Below, in pieces: positions 6,717 to 8,533 of a DNA stretch of 8,533 bases. Origin of the DNA: an uncultured Oscillospiraceae bacterium (GTDB lineage Bacteria; Bacillota; Clostridia; Oscillospirales; Acutalibacteraceae); assembly GCA_900543395.1 (NCBI GenBank), contig UQQT01000058.1:1-8533 (forward strand), in the 5' to 3' direction. The position numbers were made by a program, and so were the translations under genes. The notes under the pieces were generated by a model, which saw nothing but the letters and a program-made list of their open reading frames with translations, was not told the origin of the DNA and did not search any database. The first letter of the stretch is position 1. Each line of letters starts with the position of its first letter.

Positions 6717-7390
6717 GCCGTCACCCCCGAAACGCATACGGCGAGGATAAGAATAAAAAATACAATATCCCGCGCCTTGAGTCCGACCTCTGCGTACACC
6801 GTCGCGCCGTTGTTTTCGAGCGAAAATCCGCGCGTTTCAAGCGACAGAGAAAGAATGTCGGAAATACTCGTGATTCTCATTATAAGAGGCAGAAAAAACG
6901 TTCTGTACAGATAACCGCCCTTGACGTTTACGCCCATTCCCCTGACTCTGACCGCCTCGCGTATTCGTTTTATTTCCGATACGGTAAACGGTATAAATCT
7001 TAAAGTGATAAGCATGCCGAGCGTTATGACTCTCGGGCATTTTAACCGATTCATGCACCGCGTGAGTCTCGCGGGGTCAATTCCCGCCATAGGCACGGCG
7101 CAGATACAGAGAATCAGAGTTCTGACAACGGTCTGATAAAACGAGTCGATTCTGCCCGACGTAAAACACGAAAGTCCGCCTATTACACATCCGAAAACGA
7201 GCGCAGCGGCGGTGATTTTCCACAACGCCTTAAACATTCCGAAGCATGAAAAAAGGACGAACAGAACCGCTGTGTATGCAAACGATATTAAATTCTTTGA
7301 AATTATCATCCCGATAACAAGCGTTATGAGCGAGGACAAAAACGCGGCGGGAGGGTATAACTGCTTTTCTGCCGTCAGCGACTCAAACAT
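6701..7390 (-). CDS. ECF transporter transmembrane component T (EcfT/CbiQ-like)
   Basis: A 229-residue integral membrane protein with hydrophobic segments near residues 15-30, 36-50, 58-76, 86-103, 121-137 and 206-226. Two cytoplasmic coupling motifs characteristic of T components are visible: VRVRGMG (147-153) and ETRGFS (185-190), with the expected basic region PARLTRCMNRLK (106-117) and RFIPFTVSEIKRIREA before them. These helices dock onto the ATPase pair. Its ATG overlaps the end of the S-component gene by eight bases, and GGAGAG lies seven bases upstream of the ATG, so translation is probably coupled. Order S, T, A in one operon indicates a dedicated module serving one substrate rather than a shared group II module. 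Confidence 0.9.
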   Translation of the reverse strand: MFESLTAEKQLYPPAAFLSSLITLVIGMIISKNLISFAYTAVLFVLFSCFGMFKALWKITAAALVFGCVIGGLSCFTSGRIDSFYQTVVRTLILCICAVPMAGIDPARLTRCMNRLKCPRVITLGMLITLRFIPFTVSEIKRIREAVRVRGMGVNVKGGYLYRTFFLPLIMRITSISDILSLSLETRGFSLENNGATVYAEVGLKARDIVFFILILAVCVSGVTAWKLL

Positions 7391-7958
7391 TTTCGCTCTC
7401 TCCGCAGGGTTTTAATTTGCCCGCTTTCTGAAGCTCGGAGGCTATCTTCATTCCTATCGCCGAGCCGACGAAGCCGAGTACGATTGTGCCCAGCGACGTA
7501 AATACCGAGGCAACGGGACGATCGATAAGCTGTGAATAGCTCTGACCGTTAAGCCACATGCTGAACAAAACGGACACGGGCAGACTTAACGGCATATAAA
7601 TTCCCGCGGTAAAGAACACCGCGCTCTTTTTTTTATATCCTCTGAATATTAAAAGCATCATAGCCTCCGCGATAACGGCGGAAACGAAATTATTAAAGAA
7701 CATGACCGTCGAAAAGAATATAAGAGGCGCGCCCGAAAAAATACCCAGAATCGTAAGTGCGCCGGGCTTTCTTACTTTCATGAGCGCGACGGCGGTAAAC
7801 AGCGCGTATATCGGAGCCGCCGCCATGTTTCTGAGTCCGAACAGAGTCGTGTGCATGACGAGGGGCATGGTGATGCCCCCGCACAGCGTCACGGCAGCCG
7901 CGAGAACGGCGAGAAATACAAAATCTTTTACCTGAAATTTCGAAAATATTTTTTTCAT
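7383..7958 (-). CDS. ECF transporter S component, MptD (Trep_Strep) family
   Basis: A 191-residue, very hydrophobic protein with about six membrane segments: near residues 10-28, 35-60, 66-85, 88-106, 113-135 and 150-172. The substrate-binding S component of an ECF importer has this size and topology. The stretch MPLVMHTTLFGLRNMAAAPI (31-50) and the Pro/Gly/Met-rich character match what I recall of the MptD family, found with T and A genes in streptococci and clostridia. The family's substrate is not settled in general; members near haem or siderophore genes have been tied to iron uptake. The gene starts 10 bp after the surface-protein gene, with AAGGGCG and GAAGGG directly before the ATG. 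The unusual number of Met residues in membrane segments could suit haem or thioether ligands, but that is speculation. Confidence 0.85.
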   Translation of the reverse strand: MKKIFSKFQVKDFVFLAVLAAAVTLCGGITMPLVMHTTLFGLRNMAAAPIYALFTAVALMKVRKPGALTILGIFSGAPLIFFSTVMFFNNFVSAVIAEAMMLLIFRGYKKKSAVFFTAGIYMPLSLPVSVLFSMWLNGQSYSQLIDRPVASVFTSLGTIVLGFVGSAIGMKIASELQKAGKLKPCGESENV

Positions 7959-7968
7959 CCCTTCGCCC

Positions 7969-8533
7969 TTATATCCTTCCTTTGACTTTCAAAAAGATAA
8001 GAACGACCGCAGCCGCGAGAACGAGAACCGATACGCATATTATAATTATAATTTTCGCGGGACTTTTCGCGCTCCTAACTTCGTCCGGGCTTGTTACATT
8101 CTCCGACACTGCGGAATATCCGGTTGCCGAAGCCGTTGTCATAATCGCCGTCGTCTGCGCGGGGGTCGTAACGGCAGTCGTCGGAACCGTTGTCGGCGCG
8201 GTCGTCGGAGCCGTTGTCGGCACGGTCGCCGGGGCTGTTGTCGTAACGGGAACGGCGGCGGTCGGCACAGTCGTCTGCGCGGGCTGTCCGTTTTCTTTAT
8301 GCTCCTTTATGCTCGAATAGTCTATTCTGATTCTCGCCGACGGAGATACAGGCATTACGGGTGCGGAGAATTTGACTCCGACTTCCTTGCCGTCGCCTAT
8401 AACGGGAAATTCGAACGCCGTGGGGTATGTTTTTGAATCAATCGTAACCTCGCCGACCGCGGGCATTTCGGTAGTATCGCCGTCGGTTCCGCCGTTGTTA
8501 TAGTACCAAAAGTGCATATCCGAAACTTTCCCC
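7969..8533 (-). CDS. Surface protein, C-terminal part; possibly NEAT/Shp-like haem binder (partial)
   Basis: The frame is open to the window edge, and the codons before ATG 8517 read KVSD, so that Met is probably internal and the N-terminus is missing. Visible residues, numbered from that Met: 1-70 form a beta-rich segment (HFWYYNN, EVTIDSKTYPTAFEFPVI, KFSAPVMPVSPSARIRIDYS); about 79-127 is a Thr/Pro/Ala repeat linker; 155-176 is one membrane helix, followed by basic KVKGRI. So it is an extracellular domain on a stalk with a C-terminal anchor. The folded part resembles my memory of the end of NEAT or streptococcal Shp haem-binding domains (F-W near the start, Met near the end, then a strand with IDYS). 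That is suggestive, not decisive. It is the first visible gene of the operon, ten bp before the S component, so it likely captures the ligand for the transporter. Confidence 0.7.
   Translation of the reverse strand, partial: GKVSDMHFWYYNNGGTDGDTTEMPAVGEVTIDSKTYPTAFEFPVIGDGKEVGVKFSAPVMPVSPSARIRIDYSSIKEHKENGQPAQTTVPTAAVPVTTTAPATVPTTAPTTAPTTVPTTAVTTPAQTTAIMTTASATGYSAVSENVTSPDEVRSAKSPAKIIIIICVSVLVLAAAVVLIFLKVKGRI
8137..8283. repeat. Thr/Pro-coding low-complexity repeat
   Basis: About 49 codons of near-repeats of the type A/V-P-T-T, clearest as TTAPTTAPTTVPTT. At DNA level these are degenerate 12-base units (gtcgtcggagcc-like on the plus strand). This encodes the extended, probably glycosylatable stalk of the surface protein. 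Such tracts vary in copy number by slippage. Confidence 0.85.

Larger units (their letters stand above)
1584..8533 (-). other. Seven-gene operon: surface binder, ECF importer, exporter-fold ABC pair, YgbA-like protein
   Basis: All seven genes run on the minus strand. Junctions are 10 bp, 8-bp overlap, 16-bp overlap, 11 bp, ATGA overlap, ATGA overlap. No hairpin with a T tract interrupts them. The promoter must lie to the right of 8533, so regulation (for example by Fur- or haem-responsive factors) cannot be judged here. Downstream of the last stop no convincing terminator is present before 1505; the terminator at 1051-1088 could serve as a distal stop. Confidence 0.85.

Noticed and set aside
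7982..8320. Plus-strand frame encoding a Val/Gly/Ala repeat protein
   Set aside because: It is the antisense reading of the Thr/Pro repeat and membrane helix of the surface protein, with no ribosome binding site.
1..8533. CRISPR arrays, tRNA or rRNA genes, riboswitches, insertion sequences, replication origins
   Set aside because: No spaced direct repeats, cloverleaf sequences, rRNA-like stretches, transposase frames or DnaA-box clusters were seen. The operon's leader, where a riboswitch could sit, is outside the window.

Overview
The window reads as chromosomal DNA from a low-to-mid-GC Gram-positive bacterium, probably a gut-type clostridium (Oscillospiraceae or Lachnospiraceae-like). The reasons are AGGAGG-type ribosome binding sites, tightly packed operons, T-tract hairpin terminators, an MptD-family ECF S component, and a surface protein whose Thr/Pro linker of PTTA-type repeats leads to one C-terminal membrane anchor. 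The taxon is inferred from style; no marker gene is present.

Positions 1-1430 are an AT-rich accessory stretch. At the left edge lie two hairpin terminators and a strong ribosome binding site for a minus-strand gene just outside the window. Next is a plus-strand gene with its own promoter (TTGAAG-17-TATAAT), encoding a membrane-anchored, coiled-coil protein of unknown function (229-969) and followed by a near-perfect bidirectional terminator (1051-1088). A broken plus-strand gene follows (1142-1430), carrying a one-base frameshift in an A6 run and a lost 3' end. It abuts a possible remnant of a minus-strand gene (a 23-codon ORF, 1434-1505), which suggests a rearrangement junction near 1415.

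Positions 1584-8533 hold one minus-strand operon of seven genes, with gaps of 11 bp or less or short overlaps. In transcription order they are: the C-terminal part of a membrane-anchored surface protein, possibly the end of a haem-binding NEAT/Shp-like domain; an MptD-family ECF S component; an EcfT-type transmembrane protein; a two-domain ECF ATPase; two half-size ABC proteins with fused membrane and ATPase domains, which should form a heterodimer; and a small Cys-rich YgbA-family protein ('nitrous oxide-stimulated promoter' family). The operon promoter lies beyond the right edge.

Taken together, the operon looks like an uptake system for a tetrapyrrole, haem or a metallophore: a surface binder delivers the ligand, the ECF transporter imports it, and the exporter-fold heterodimer either imports it (as YbtPQ and IrtAB do for siderophores) or exports excess (as PefCD does for porphyrins). 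The YgbA-like protein may link the system to iron or nitric-oxide physiology. The architecture resembles, from memory, the streptococcal sia haem locus and the equibactin locus. The substrate is not proven by this sequence. The most interesting molecular detail is that the two exporter-fold subunits carry complementary defects (Q-loop Gln replaced by Phe in one, LSDGE signature in the other) that fall in the same composite ATP site.
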